From: Pseudomonas eucalypticola
Lineage (GTDB): Bacteria; Pseudomonadota; Gammaproteobacteria; Pseudomonadales; Pseudomonadaceae
Direction of reading: 5' to 3'
Length of the DNA: 64,000 bases
NCBI RefSeq assembly: GCF_013374995.1
Contig: NZ_CP056030.1
Location: 2,698,501 to 2,762,500, forward strand
The position numbers and the translations under genes were made by a program. The notes under the pieces were generated by a model that saw only the letters and a program-made list of their open reading frames with translations, did no database searches and was not told the origin of the DNA. This document shows positions 46,056 through 54,984 of this stretch, in pieces. Position 1 is the first letter of the stretch. Every line of letters starts with the position of its first letter.

Positions 46056-48521
46056 GTGTCAGAATTACCCGCCGAACTTGTACCCCCCGCCCAGTTACCC
46101 TGGCTCAAGCGCCTGGTGGCTCGCCTGCTGGGCCGTGGCCTCAGCCGGCTCAGCGCCCAGCACCGCGACTCCTGGTTTCACGGCCACGTGGCCGGGCAGC
46201 GCAGTGGCCATGGCGAGGGGCTGCGCGAGGGGTTCGAGCAAGGGCATGAGCAGGGCCTCGAAGAGGGGCGGCAGGTAGTGGTGATCCGCGACACGCGGCC
46301 GGACGAGCACGGCGTACCCGGCGTCGATGACTACCTGTTCGACAACTGGAAGCCCGGCCTGACCGCCGAACTGAAGAAGCGCATCAAGGCCGACGTCGCC
46401 GCGCGCCTGCCGGCGGCCGCGCAGCCCAGCGCCGCGCAATGGAAGCTGATTTTCAGCGACACCCCGTCCACCTGCGTGATCGCCGGCGCCGGTGCGGGCA
46501 AATCCACCTCCCTGGTACTTCGCCTGCTGGTGCTGCACCACTACCTGGGCATGGAACTGGACGCGCTCACGGTAGTGACCTTCACCCGCGAGTCGCGCAA
46601 GGACTTCATCAACAAGGTGCTGCAGGTGTTCGGCCTGTGGGGCTACAGCCTCAGCGCCCGCCAGGTACGCGAAGTGGTGCGCACCTTCCACTCGCGCATC
46701 CTGCCGCTGGTGCGCAGCCTGCCGGGCTTCGCACAGCTGCGCGCCTTCGAGAACCTGAGCAACCAGGCACCGCTGCCGGGCGCCGAAGAGGACGCCGACA
46801 GCAACCCTTTCGACCTGCGCCTCAATGACGCCCAGCGCCAGCAGATGAACCTCTGCTACCGAGACCTGATGCAGAGCAGCGAGCGCTTCGCCGAGTTGAT
46901 CGGCCTACTGCGCCGCCAGGCCCTGCAACTCAAGGAACTGGACCGCGACCACCCCGATGTGCAGAAGCGCGTGGCGGTGACCGAACTGTCGGCGCGCCGT
47001 GACGAGGAGCTGTGCGACCTGATCGAAGACCTGTGGTTCAACGCCGGGGCCTGGCCGATCAAGGGCATCGAGCCAAGCCGCGAAACCGTGGACATCAACG
47101 GCAGCCGTTTTCACTTCCATGGCTATATTCCCGAGATGGACGCCTGGGTGGTGCTGGGCTTCGACCCCTCCCAGGACCCGCAGATGAAACGCCCTGGCGC
47201 CAAGCTGCCAGTGTGGGCCGAGTGGGTGATCAAGCGCACGCTGTTCCAGGCCTTTTGCCCCAAGCCGGTGATCTGGTTGGAGAACTACGCCCAGGCCCGC
47301 CGCCTGCTGGCTTCCCTGGCGGCGGACGCGGTAGCGGGGCCGGGCTTCGACTACAAGGTCAAGGGCGAGCTGGTGAGCGCGCCGCTGCTGGACTGCTTCG
47401 TCGGCGCCGCCGGTTTCATCGAGAACCTGGGCCTGGACGTGCACGCGGCGGTGGGCCGGATGAGCTTTGCCAGTGAAGATAGCGACCGCTTGTTCTTCGA
47501 GGCCTTGAGCCTGTACTGGAAAGCGTTCGAAGCGCACCTGCTGAACCAGGCGCCGCCGGTCATGACCTATAACCGCATGTTCGCCCTGTTCGGCGAGAAC
47601 AACCCGGAAAACCTGCGACAACTGAGCGATGAGGTATTGCGGCCGCTGTCGCACTTGATGATCGACGAATTCCAGGACGTGTCGCCGCAGATCGTCTCCT
47701 GGCTGCGCGCCACCTTGCGGGAGATCCGCAGCCGTGGCCCGCAGTTGTCAGTGGGGCGCGTGGCGCAGTACTCCTCGTTGCTGTGTGTGGGGGACGATTG
47801 GCAGTCCATTTACGGTTGGCGCGGCAGCTCGCCGAAATACTTCATGGAGTTCGCCAGGCAATTCCCGTCACCGGCCACCACCCGAGTGATGCTGGCCGAC
47901 AACTTCCGCAGCCACCAGCACATCATCGACGCCGCCGAGCACCTGGTGCGCAGCGCCCCGGCTATCACTGGCAAGAAGGCGAGGGCGGCAGGCCCCCAGC
48001 CCGAGGTGCTGACGCCGGTACGGGTGCTGGACCGGGACGACGAGACCATGGCCTTGACCGTGGCCGAGCATTATCAGCAGGGCGACTCGATACTGTTGCT
48101 GTTCCGCAAGGGCAGCGACCGCGCGGCCGCGGTCGAGCACTTGCAAGGGCTGCTACAGCGCGACCAGGCGCGGCCAGCGGCCGAGCGGCAGATCAAGCAA
48201 CTGACCTACCACAGCGCCAAGGGCCTGCAAGCCGATGCGGTATTCCTGCTGGGCGACTGCCAGCACGTCACCCGGTCACCCTACAAGAACCAGGTCTACC
48301 GCCTGGCTGGCCTGGGCAAGGCTGGCGAGGCAGAGGCCTACGACAAGGCCCAGCAGGACGAAACCCTGCGCCTGGCCTATGTGGCCGTGACCCGGGCGGT
48401 GAGCCATTGCTACTGGTACGTGGAACCGCCGGTCAAGGACACCCCGGCGCAACCCCGGGCGTCCGACCATGTGGCGGGGGACAAGCCGTTCTTCGACGAC
48501 CTGCGGGCTTCGACGGTCTGA
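46056..48521 (+). CDS. UvrD/Rep-type superfamily 1 helicase
   Basis: About 821 residues. Motif I is VIAGAGAGKSTSLVLR (about residue 147), motif II is LMIDEFQDVSPQ, motif III-IV includes CVGDDWQSIYGWRGSSP, and motif VI is RLAYVAVTRAVSHCYW. An N-terminal ~130-residue extension has a glycine/glutamate-rich segment (EGLREGFEQGHEQGLEEG) that may be coiled. It should translocate 3' to 5' on single-stranded DNA in repair. The GTG at 46056, with GGAG 6 nt upstream, is preferred over the TTG at 45996. Confidence 0.87.
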   Translation: MSELPAELVPPAQLPWLKRLVARLLGRGLSRLSAQHRDSWFHGHVAGQRSGHGEGLREGFEQGHEQGLEEGRQVVVIRDTRPDEHGVPGVDDYLFDNWKPGLTAELKKRIKADVAARLPAAAQPSAAQWKLIFSDTPSTCVIAGAGAGKSTSLVLRLLVLHHYLGMELDALTVVTFTRESRKDFINKVLQVFGLWGYSLSARQVREVVRTFHSRILPLVRSLPGFAQLRAFENLSNQAPLPGAEEDADSNPFDLRLNDAQRQQMNLCYRDLMQSSERFAELIGLLRRQALQLKELDRDHPDVQKRVAVTELSARRDEELCDLIEDLWFNAGAWPIKGIEPSRETVDINGSRFHFHGYIPEMDAWVVLGFDPSQDPQMKRPGAKLPVWAEWVIKRTLFQAFCPKPVIWLENYAQARRLLASLAADAVAGPGFDYKVKGELVSAPLLDCFVGAAGFIENLGLDVHAAVGRMSFASEDSDRLFFEALSLYWKAFEAHLLNQAPPVMTYNRMFALFGENNPENLRQLSDEVLRPLSHLMIDEFQDVSPQIVSWLRATLREIRSRGPQLSVGRVAQYSSLLCVGDDWQSIYGWRGSSPKYFMEFARQFPSPATTRVMLADNFRSHQHIIDAAEHLVRSAPAITGKKARAAGPQPEVLTPVRVLDRDDETMALTVAEHYQQGDSILLLFRKGSDRAAAVEHLQGLLQRDQARPAAERQIKQLTYHSAKGLQADAVFLLGDCQHVTRSPYKNQVYRLAGLGKAGEAEAYDKAQQDETLRLAYVAVTRAVSHCYWYVEPPVKDTPAQPRASDHVAGDKPFFDDLRASTV

Positions 48522-48533
48522 CGGCGTTTCACG

Positions 48534-48585
48534 CCCGCAAAAAAAAACCGACGCCGGCAACCGGCATCGGTTTTTTTATTGCGGG
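48534..48585. terminator. Rho-independent terminator after the helicase gene
   Basis: A stem CCGACGCCGG / CCGGCATCGG (one mismatch) with loop CAA is bracketed by A7 and T7 runs, extended by CCCGCAA / TTGCGGG. It lies 12 bp after the helicase stop and 11 bp before the end of the convergent small gene, so it serves both. Confidence 0.88.
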
Positions 48586-48596
48586 CAGGGTACGGG

Positions 48597-48857
48597 TCAG
48601 CCGTAGGCCGACAACGAATGCGGCGGAATGAACGCCTCCAGCTCTGCTTCGACTGCTTCGATGATGCGTTCCACGTCGGCCGCGTTCATCACCGTGGCAC
48701 AGGGAATACCGGCGATGGCGATCAAGGTCTCGCCACTGGCGCGGTCGAACAGGCGCGCCACCATGCTGCTCGGGGCATCCATGCTGCCCTCGAAACCCAT
48801 GGGGTGAAAGTGCCAACGCATGACCTGGCAGGCGTTGGGAAAGGTCATTTTGTTCAT
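48597..48857 (-). CDS. DUF1652-like small protein
   Basis: An 86-residue soluble protein starting at an ATG behind AGAGGTGG. The pattern FHPMGFEGSMDAPSSMVARLF, then SGETLIAIAGIP and a helix with DVERIIEAVEAELEAF resembles DUF1652, a family mostly limited to Pseudomonas with no known function. It stands alone between a terminator and the chemoreceptor promoter region. Confidence 0.7.
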   Translation of the reverse strand: MNKMTFPNACQVMRWHFHPMGFEGSMDAPSSMVARLFDRASGETLIAIAGIPCATVMNAADVERIIEAVEAELEAFIPPHSLSAYG

Positions 48858-49129
48858 TGTGCCACCTCTGCATCGTGCAGCCTGGCCCGGCGTGCCGTCG
48901 TGTGTGAATACGGCGGGGATACCCGGACCTGTCGGAAACCTAAAAGTAGCACCGCAGGGCACTTGGGATGAGTGTTTTTTAAGTAAAAAGTGTTCTCAAG
49001 TCCAGTTATTTGATGCAGGTCATAAAACCCCCGACCAATGGCGTTGTCTACGCGCCAGGCAATTAAGGCGCAAACGTTTAAATGGGTAAGTAATTAACCG
49101 TTCAGTACATTAAAGTTTATTCAGCGCCC

Positions 49130-49155
49130 TCAGGTTTTTGCCAAACAGCCGATAG
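49130..49155 (+). promoter_or_regulatory. Candidate FliA (sigma-28) promoter for the chemoreceptor
   Basis: TCAGGTTT, a 10-bp spacer and GCCGATAG closely follow the flagellar sigma-28 consensus, about 80 bp before the chemoreceptor start. The spacer is one base shorter than ideal. Chemoreceptor genes are commonly expressed from such promoters. Confidence 0.5.
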
Positions 49156-49236
49156 CTCTCTTACTGGGGCAGTGATGTCACGCCGGCCCCGCTCCTTTGC
49201 ATGGACGCCTGCCCTTTCCATTGCGAGCGCTATTCC

Positions 49237-50862
49237 ATGTCCCTTCGAAATATAAGCATTGCCCCTCGCGCGTTCCTCGGCTTCGCCTTCATCGCCCTGC
49301 TGGTCGTGGCGCTGGGCGTGTTCGCGTCCAACCGCATGGCGCTCATCCGCCAGGCCTCCGTGGACATGCAGACCAACCAGTTGCCCAGTATCAGTTTCCT
49401 GGGCAATGTCACCGAGGGCGTGGTGAGGTTGCGCGTCACTTCGTTCCGCCTGCTGGTCAACCGTGAACCGGAAATGGTCGCCGATACCGACGCGCGCATC
49501 GCGGTATTGGTGGATAAAGTCAAACAGGCCGCGCACAACTATGAAGTGTTGCCAGCAGGGCCTGAAGAGGCGGCGCTTTACCGCGAGTTCCAGGGCACGC
49601 TCAACAACTACCTGCAATTGCAGAGCCGCCTGCAAGACTTGTCGCATCAGAACAAGTTGGAAGACATGCGCACCCTGCTCAATACCGGCATCAAGGAGGG
49701 TTCCGACAAGATGGGCGAACAGCTCGGGCGGCTGGTGGCCATCAACCAGGCAGGGGCCAAGGCTGCCAACGATGAAGCCGCCGCGCAGTACAGCCTGGCG
49801 AACCTGTGCGTGATCATCGTTTCGGTGATCGCCTGCCTGATGACCATTGTGCTGGCCTGGCTGTTGACCCGCAGCATCGTCACCCCGCTCAGCGTGGCCG
49901 TGAAGGCCGCGCAGACCATTGCCGCCGGCAACCTTACCCAGCCTATCCAGGTGCAAGGCCGCGACGAACCCGCGCAACTGCTTCAGGCCCTGGCCCAGAT
50001 GCAGGGCAACCTGCGCCAGACCATCGAGCAGATCGCAGGTTCGGCCACGCAATTGGCTTCGGCCGCCGAAGAACTGAGCGCCGTGACGGAAGAAGCCTCC
50101 AAGGGCCTGTTGGCGCAGAATCAGGAAATCGAGCAGGCGGCTACCGCGGTCAACGAAATGACCGCGGCGGTGGAAGAGGTGGCGCGCAACGCGGTGTCCA
50201 CTTCCCAGGCGTCCCAGGACTCCAACCAGGTAGCACTGCAGGGCCGCGACCGGGTCACCGATACCGTGGGCGCGATTCAGCACATGACCCAGGAAGTGCA
50301 GCGGACCTCGGTGCTGGTCGAGGGCCTGGCGGCCCAGGGCCGCGACATCGGCCAGGTGCTGGACGTGATACGCGCCATCGCTGAACAGACCAACCTGCTG
50401 GCGCTGAACGCGGCCATCGAAGCGGCCCGTGCCGGTGAGGCCGGGCGCGGTTTCGCGGTGGTGGCCGACGAGGTCAGGGCGCTGGCCCATCGTACCCAGC
50501 AGTCCACCCGGGAGATCGAGCAGATGGTCAGTGGTATCCAGACCGGCACCGGCGAGGCCGTGCAGTCCATGCAGCAGAGCACGCAACGCAGCCAGTCCAC
50601 CCTGGACATGGCACGCGAGGCGGGGGGCGCGTTGCAGCAGATCACCGAGTCGATCTCGCTGATCAACGAGCGCAACCTGGTGATCGCCAGTGCGTCCGAG
50701 GAGCAGGCCCAGGTGGCCCGGGAAGTGGACCGCAACCTGGTCAACATCCGCGATCTGGCCAACCAGTCCGCGGCCGGCGCGCACCAGACCAGCGCCGCCA
50801 GCCATGAACTGTCACGCTTGGCGGTGGACCTGAGTGGCATGGTGGCGCGATTTGTGATTTGA
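49237..50862 (+). CDS. Methyl-accepting chemotaxis protein with four-helix-bundle-type sensor
   Basis: A receptor of about 541 residues. TM1 lies at ~10-32 ([19 protein letters not shown]), an all-helical periplasmic domain of ~155 residues follows, TM2 is about 190-212 ([19 protein letters not shown]), then a HAMP domain and a long signalling coiled coil. The hairpin tip [21 protein letters not shown] that contacts CheA and CheW is intact. The ligand is not readable; the sensor is of the 4HB_MCP kind. The ATG at 49237 is chosen over 49201 because the membrane helix then starts close to the N-terminus. A candidate sigma-28 promoter precedes it. Confidence 0.93.
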   Translation: MSLRNISIAPRAFLGFAFIALLVVALGVFASNRMALIRQASVDMQTNQLPSISFLGNVTEGVVRLRVTSFRLLVNREPEMVADTDARIAVLVDKVKQAAHNYEVLPAGPEEAALYREFQGTLNNYLQLQSRLQDLSHQNKLEDMRTLLNTGIKEGSDKMGEQLGRLVAINQAGAKAANDEAAAQYSLANLCVIIVSVIACLMTIVLAWLLTRSIVTPLSVAVKAAQTIAAGNLTQPIQVQGRDEPAQLLQALAQMQGNLRQTIEQIAGSATQLASAAEELSAVTEEASKGLLAQNQEIEQAATAVNEMTAAVEEVARNAVSTSQASQDSNQVALQGRDRVTDTVGAIQHMTQEVQRTSVLVEGLAAQGRDIGQVLDVIRAIAEQTNLLALNAAIEAARAGEAGRGFAVVADEVRALAHRTQQSTREIEQMVSGIQTGTGEAVQSMQQSTQRSQSTLDMAREAGGALQQITESISLINERNLVIASASEEQAQVAREVDRNLVNIRDLANQSAAGAHQTSAASHELSRLAVDLSGMVARFVI

Positions 50863-50919
50863 CGGCACGCACGGTGATGGTAGGGTCAAGGGCCGCCATG
50901 CTGCGACAAGGATATCTGC

Positions 50920-52098
50920 ATGCGTTATTCCGCCCTGACCCAACGTATCGCCGGTGACGGCGCCGCCGCCTGGAACATTCACTACCGTGCCCTGGAGATG
51001 CTTGACCAGGGCCGGGACGTTATCCTGCTGTCGGTGGGTGACCCGGACTTCGACACCCCGGCGCCGATCGTCGAGGCGGCCGTCGCCAGCCTGCGTGCCG
51101 GCCACACCCATTATTCGGAGGTGCGCGGCAACCTGGGGTTGCGCCAGGCGATCGCCCGCCACCATGGCCAGTGCAGTGGCCGGGTGGTGCACGCCGATGA
51201 GGTGGTGGTGTTGCCGGGTGCCCAGTGTGCGGTGTTCAGCGTAGCCCAGTGCCTGCTCGACCCCGGTGACGAGGTGCTCGTCCCCGAGCCCATGTACGTG
51301 ACCTACGAAGCGGTGTTCGGTGCCTGCGGCGCCACGGTGGTGCCGGTGCCGACACGCCCCGAGCACGGTTTTCGTGTGCAGGCCGTCGATGTCGCCGCCC
51401 GGATCACCCCGCGTACCCGCGCCCTCATGATCAACAGCCCGCACAACCCATCGGGTGCGGCCTCGCCGCTGGCTACCTGGCAGGCGCTGGCCGGCCTGTG
51501 TACTGCGCATGATCTGTGGCTCATCAGCGATGAGGTGTACAGCGAGTTGCTGTACGGCGGTGAGCACCTGAGCCCGGCGAGCCTGCCGGGGATGGCGGCA
51601 CGCACCGCGACCATCAACAGCCTGTCCAAGTCCCATGCCATGACCGGCTGGCGGGTAGGGTGGGTGGTGGCGCCGGTGGAGTTGGCCCGCCACCTCAGTC
51701 ACCTGGCGCTGTGCATGCTCTACGGGCTGCCGGACTTCATCCAGGATGCCGCGCAGGTGGCCATCGAAGCGCCGTTGCCGGCTCTGGCCCGTATGCGCGA
51801 CACCTATCGAGAGCGCTGTGACGCAGTGTGCGCGGCCTTGCAGGACTGCCCGGGTGTACGGCCGCTGAAGCCTGATGGCGGCATGTTCGTGATGGTCGAC
51901 ATCCGCGCCACCGGGCTCAGCGCCCAGGCGTTCGCTGACCGCCTGCTGGATGAGCAGGGGGTGTCGGTACTGGCAGGCGAGGCGTTCGGTCCCAGCGCAG
52001 CAGGGCATGTGCGCCTGGGGTTGGTGCAGGACACCGAGCGTTTGTTGGAGGCCTGCCGTCGAATAGCCCGCTGCGCCGGGTCTTACCACAGGCCCTGA
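50920..52098 (+). CDS. aruH: Arginine:pyruvate transaminase (AruH)
   Basis: A 392-residue class-I aminotransferase that matches what I recall of P. aeruginosa AruH along its length: MRYS at the start, QRIAGDGAAAW, LLSVGDPDFDTPAPIV, SDEVYSELLYGGEHLSPASL, the PLP lysine in SLSKSHAMTGWRVGW, and LAGEAFGPSAAGH. It converts L-arginine and pyruvate to 2-ketoarginine and alanine in arginine catabolism. In P. aeruginosa it sits with aruI and a two-component system; here neither is adjacent. Instead it precedes a quorum-sensing locus and a likely arginine-consuming biosynthetic operon, so it may compete for or tune the same substrate. Confidence 0.88.
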   Translation: MRYSALTQRIAGDGAAAWNIHYRALEMLDQGRDVILLSVGDPDFDTPAPIVEAAVASLRAGHTHYSEVRGNLGLRQAIARHHGQCSGRVVHADEVVVLPGAQCAVFSVAQCLLDPGDEVLVPEPMYVTYEAVFGACGATVVPVPTRPEHGFRVQAVDVAARITPRTRALMINSPHNPSGAASPLATWQALAGLCTAHDLWLISDEVYSELLYGGEHLSPASLPGMAARTATINSLSKSHAMTGWRVGWVVAPVELARHLSHLALCMLYGLPDFIQDAAQVAIEAPLPALARMRDTYRERCDAVCAALQDCPGVRPLKPDGGMFVMVDIRATGLSAQAFADRLLDEQGVSVLAGEAFGPSAAGHVRLGLVQDTERLLEACRRIARCAGSYHRP

Positions 52099-52245
52099 GG
52101 GAATTCGGGGGGGCAAGGATGGGTAGTCCTGCGAATGATTCACTACATTCGTTGTCAATCGCTGTTTTCATAACATATCGATATTTATCATGCGTAGTGG
52201 CCAGGGGCTACAGTGTCCTGCCCGGTTTTAAGGATTGAAACCAGC

Positions 52246-52929
52246 ATGACGCTCGATACATCGAATAATAAGAAGTTGCTCAGGGCATTGCAGTCGTCAA
52301 TGCCGTTGTTGAATAACCTGCCGTTAGCCTATATTGCCCTCAATAAACAGAGCCAGTGCGTCAGCCGCCTGGTCTCGAATTACCCTGCCGCATGGCTGGG
52401 TGTCTACCGTCGGTTCAATTACCACCAGATCGACCCCGTTATTCAATATGGCATCAACCAGGTAGCCCCGTTTCCCTGGCGCAAGGCCCGTGGCGTGACG
52501 GCCAATCATGGCGACACGCTGTTCAGCCAGTCGCGGCACTTTCAATTGAGCGGCGGCTATACCTTTATTCTGCATGACGCCTGTGGCCAGTTCGCGGCCC
52601 TGAGCTTGAGCAATGCCGACCAGTGCCCTGAATTCGACACCCGTATTGGCGACCATGCCGCGCAGTTGCAGATGGTATTGATCGATGTGCATCAGCAAGC
52701 GCTGGAGTTGCCCGCCGCGCACGGTGCGCATTCGGCGGGCGGGTTGTCGGAGCGGGAAATGACCATCCTGACGTGGGTGGTCAGGGGCAAGGCCTACAGC
52801 GAGATCGCCGGGCTGGCAGGCATTGTCGAGCGAACCGTGAAATTCCACATGAGCAATATCGTGCGCAAGCTGGGCGTCAACACGGCCAAGGAGGCCGTGT
52901 TCAAGGCTACGACGCTAGGTCTTGTATGA
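52246..52929 (+). CDS. LuxR-type acyl-homoserine-lactone receptor/regulator
   Basis: This 227-residue protein has an autoinducer-binding domain with the invariant residues: W-x3-Y (AAWLGVYRR), DP (QIDPVI), W (FPWRK) and G (SGGYTF). It is followed by a GerE/LuxR helix-turn-helix (LSEREMTILTWVVRGKAYSEIA; then RTVKFHMSNIVRKLG), split over its recognition helix. It should bind an acyl-homoserine lactone and DNA. It converges on the synthase gene with a 23-bp 3' overlap, a classic luxR/luxI layout. The start has AAGGA upstream. The likely targets are luxI and the operon at 53788. Confidence 0.93.
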   Translation: MTLDTSNNKKLLRALQSSMPLLNNLPLAYIALNKQSQCVSRLVSNYPAAWLGVYRRFNYHQIDPVIQYGINQVAPFPWRKARGVTANHGDTLFSQSRHFQLSGGYTFILHDACGQFAALSLSNADQCPEFDTRIGDHAAQLQMVLIDVHQQALELPAAHGAHSAGGLSEREMTILTWVVRGKAYSEIAGLAGIVERTVKFHMSNIVRKLGVNTAKEAVFKATTLGLV

Positions 52930-53575
52930 ACCGCTGCGGCGCGCTGGCGGGAAAACGCGCCACGGTCAGGTCCAGCCCTGCTGGCGTGCCGATGCGCGCC
53001 AGCAGCCGCTGCCGGTTGGCCTCGTCCACTGGCATGCTCAGCAGCAACACCCGTTCGCCCGGTGACGCCTGACCCTGGCTGAGCACCTCGTAGTGCCAGC
53101 CGGCGCGGCGCACGATACGTGACATCGCCGCACTCACCACGGTCACCACGGCTTTCATCCCGGTTGCCTGGGCATGGTTGTGCATGGCCAACAGCAGCAG
53201 CTCTGTGAAGGGTTGGGTCGCCAGGCCCAGGGCGCTGGCGCGCTCGGTGTCGACGAAAAAGCGGCTGGACTCGCACAACCGTGGGTGCTTGGGCGGCTCA
53301 ACGTCGAAAAACGCTCGAAAAGGGCCTTCGACCATGTAGGGCTGCTGGGTATTGATCAGCCGCACCCCGGCCAATGGCTGGCCATTCCAGCAGCCGACAA
53401 TGTAAGTGGCATCGGCATTGTCGTAGTGGTCGAACTCATGGCCGTTGCGCACCTGAACCTTCCAGTTCAGGCGGTCAGCGAATACTTTCTTGCGCAACCC
53501 GTATAACTGCGAGAGCACCGAAGGGCAGGTATCGGGGTGAGCAGAGGCATGAAAAGCAATAGTGTGTTCGGGCAT
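52907..53575 (-). CDS. LuxI-type acyl-homoserine-lactone synthase
   Basis: A 222-residue autoinducer synthase. Conserved positions are visible: R and F in LRKKVFADRLNW with the following W, D and D in EFDHYD, R in AGVRLINT, and ESSRFFVD. It joins S-adenosylmethionine with an acyl-ACP to make an acyl-homoserine lactone; chain length cannot be told. The ATG at 53575 (MPEHTIAFHAS) is preferred over the longer frame starting at 53722, because family homology begins there. It is divergent from the biosynthetic operon and shares with it a 212-bp region holding a lux-box-like palindrome. Confidence 0.92.
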   Translation of the reverse strand: MPEHTIAFHASAHPDTCPSVLSQLYGLRKKVFADRLNWKVQVRNGHEFDHYDNADATYIVGCWNGQPLAGVRLINTQQPYMVEGPFRAFFDVEPPKHPRLCESSRFFVDTERASALGLATQPFTELLLLAMHNHAQATGMKAVVTVVSAAMSRIVRRAGWHYEVLSQGQASPGERVLLLSMPVDEANRQRLLARIGTPAGLDLTVARFPASAPQRFIQDLAS

Positions 53576-53680
53576 GTGAGCAGTACTTTTTATTGTCAGA
53601 AACTTCCTACACGGAGTCTGCGGGTCGGGCAGCGCCGTCACAACTGGACCAAAGAACAGGTGGGCAGGCAACACGCCCTC

Positions 53681-53696
53681 CTGTACCTGCGTACAG
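53681..53696. promoter_or_regulatory. Putative lux box
   Basis: CTGTACCTGCGTACAG is a perfect 6-bp inverted repeat around CTGC and fits the CT-N12-AG core of LuxR-type binding sites. It lies 105 bp before the synthase ATG and 91 bp before the operon ATG, so one site could control both directions. Confidence 0.65.
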
Positions 53697-53730
53697 TTGT
53701 TGGGCATGAAGGGGGCGGGCAACTATGAAG

Positions 53731-53756
53731 TGGCCGCCGAATGGGTTCGGCGGCCA
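53731..53756 (+). promoter_or_regulatory. Perfect 11-bp hairpin in the operon leader
   Basis: TGGCCGCCGAA, loop TGGG, TTCGGCGGCCA form a strong hairpin 31 bp before the first gene of the operon, followed by ACGTCGTTTT. It may work as an attenuator or as an mRNA-stabilising structure. The short T run makes it a weak intrinsic terminator. Confidence 0.5.
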
Positions 53757-53787
53757 ACGTCGTTTTCACCGCCCCAGGATAAAAATA

Positions 53788-54984
53788 ATGAATAGTTCAC
53801 TGGCCCTTGATGCCCTGACCACTGCCCAGCCGATCAAGGACGATATTACCCAGCACGAAATATCGGCCCTCAAGACGCGATTCAACCTGGCCGATGCTCA
53901 TACGCACCAGGCGCAAAGCCCGAGTCAGCAGCAGATCATCCAGAACCTGCCAGCGCTGTGGTATCAGGCCGAATCGCAAACCCAGTACCAGAGCGAACAG
54001 GCGTTCATCGAGACCTTCTTCACCTTTCACGGCCAGCGCCATGCGCTCAAGCGCCGCGATGAGATTTACCTGGTGTATGCCGCCTCCATCGCCATGCACA
54101 TCACGGCCACGTACCTGCGCAAGCGCAACATGAGCGTGGGCCTGATCGAACCTTGCTTCGACAACCTGCACGACCTGCTCAAGCACATGGAAGTGCCCAT
54201 GACGCCGCTGCCCGAGTCGATTTTCGCTGACCCGGCGATGGTCTACAGCCAGCTGAGCCAGCATGCCGAGGGCCTGGACGCGATCTTCCTGGTCGACCCC
54301 AACAACCCCACCGGCACCAGTCTGTTCGCCGACGGCCCCGAGCCGTTCGTGGAAGTCGCACGCTATTGCCGCGACCACGGCAAGCTGCTGATCCTGGACT
54401 TCTGCTTTGCCTCCTTCCTGCTGGCCAGCGGCCGCAAGCGCGTGGACGCCTACCAGATCCTCGACGAGATGGGCACCGATTACATCGTCATGGAAGACAC
54501 CGGCAAGACCTGGCCGTTGCAGGACACCAAATGCGCGACCCTGATGAGCAGCACACGCATCAACCCGGACATCTACAGCCTGGTCACCAGCGTGCTGCTG
54601 AACGTTTCGCCGTTCGTGCTCAACGTGGTCACCCAGTACGTGCGCGACAGTGCCCAAGACCAGTTCGCCTCGGTACGTGACCTGCTGGACCGCAACCGCG
54701 CCATCGCCCGAGAGTGCCTGCACGGGGATTTCCTCAATTACCTGGAGCCCAAGGTCGAGACCAGCGTGGCCTGGTTCGAGATTCGCCGCGACGGTGTCAC
54801 GGCCGATGCGTTGCAAGCCTACCTGCTGACCCATGAGATCTATGTGTTGCCGGGCAAGTATTTCTACTGGAGCCAACCCGAGCGCGGTCAGAAATACATC
54901 CGCCTGGCGTTGGCCCGCAAACCTGAAGATTTCGCTGCCGCCGTGCAGACCATCGCCCGTGCTCTGGAGGTGTTCAATGGTTAA
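53788..54984 (+). CDS. PLP-dependent arginine oxidase/aminotransferase-fold enzyme (RohP/MppP-like)
   Basis: A 398-residue fold-type-I PLP enzyme. VDPNNPTGT contacts the cofactor, LILDFCFASFLL carries the pyridine-pairing Asp, MEDTGKTWPLQDTK holds the Schiff-base lysine, and KYIRLALARK the carboxylate Arg. The odd lysine context and the DFCF segment are unlike ordinary aminotransferases and recall the oxygen-using arginine oxidases MppP and RohP, which turn L-arginine into 4-hydroxy-2-ketoarginine. It is the first gene of a five-gene operon whose other members match later azomycin steps. A plain aminotransferase is the alternative. Confidence 0.72.
   Translation: MNSSLALDALTTAQPIKDDITQHEISALKTRFNLADAHTHQAQSPSQQQIIQNLPALWYQAESQTQYQSEQAFIETFFTFHGQRHALKRRDEIYLVYAASIAMHITATYLRKRNMSVGLIEPCFDNLHDLLKHMEVPMTPLPESIFADPAMVYSQLSQHAEGLDAIFLVDPNNPTGTSLFADGPEPFVEVARYCRDHGKLLILDFCFASFLLASGRKRVDAYQILDEMGTDYIVMEDTGKTWPLQDTKCATLMSSTRINPDIYSLVTSVLLNVSPFVLNVVTQYVRDSAQDQFASVRDLLDRNRAIARECLHGDFLNYLEPKVETSVAWFEIRRDGVTADALQAYLLTHEIYVLPGKYFYWSQPERGQKYIRLALARKPEDFAAAVQTIARALEVFNG

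Noticed and set aside
49117..50805. 562-codon frame on the minus strand
   Set aside because: It is antisense to the chemoreceptor, whose signalling tip is intact; the antisense peptide shows no motif.
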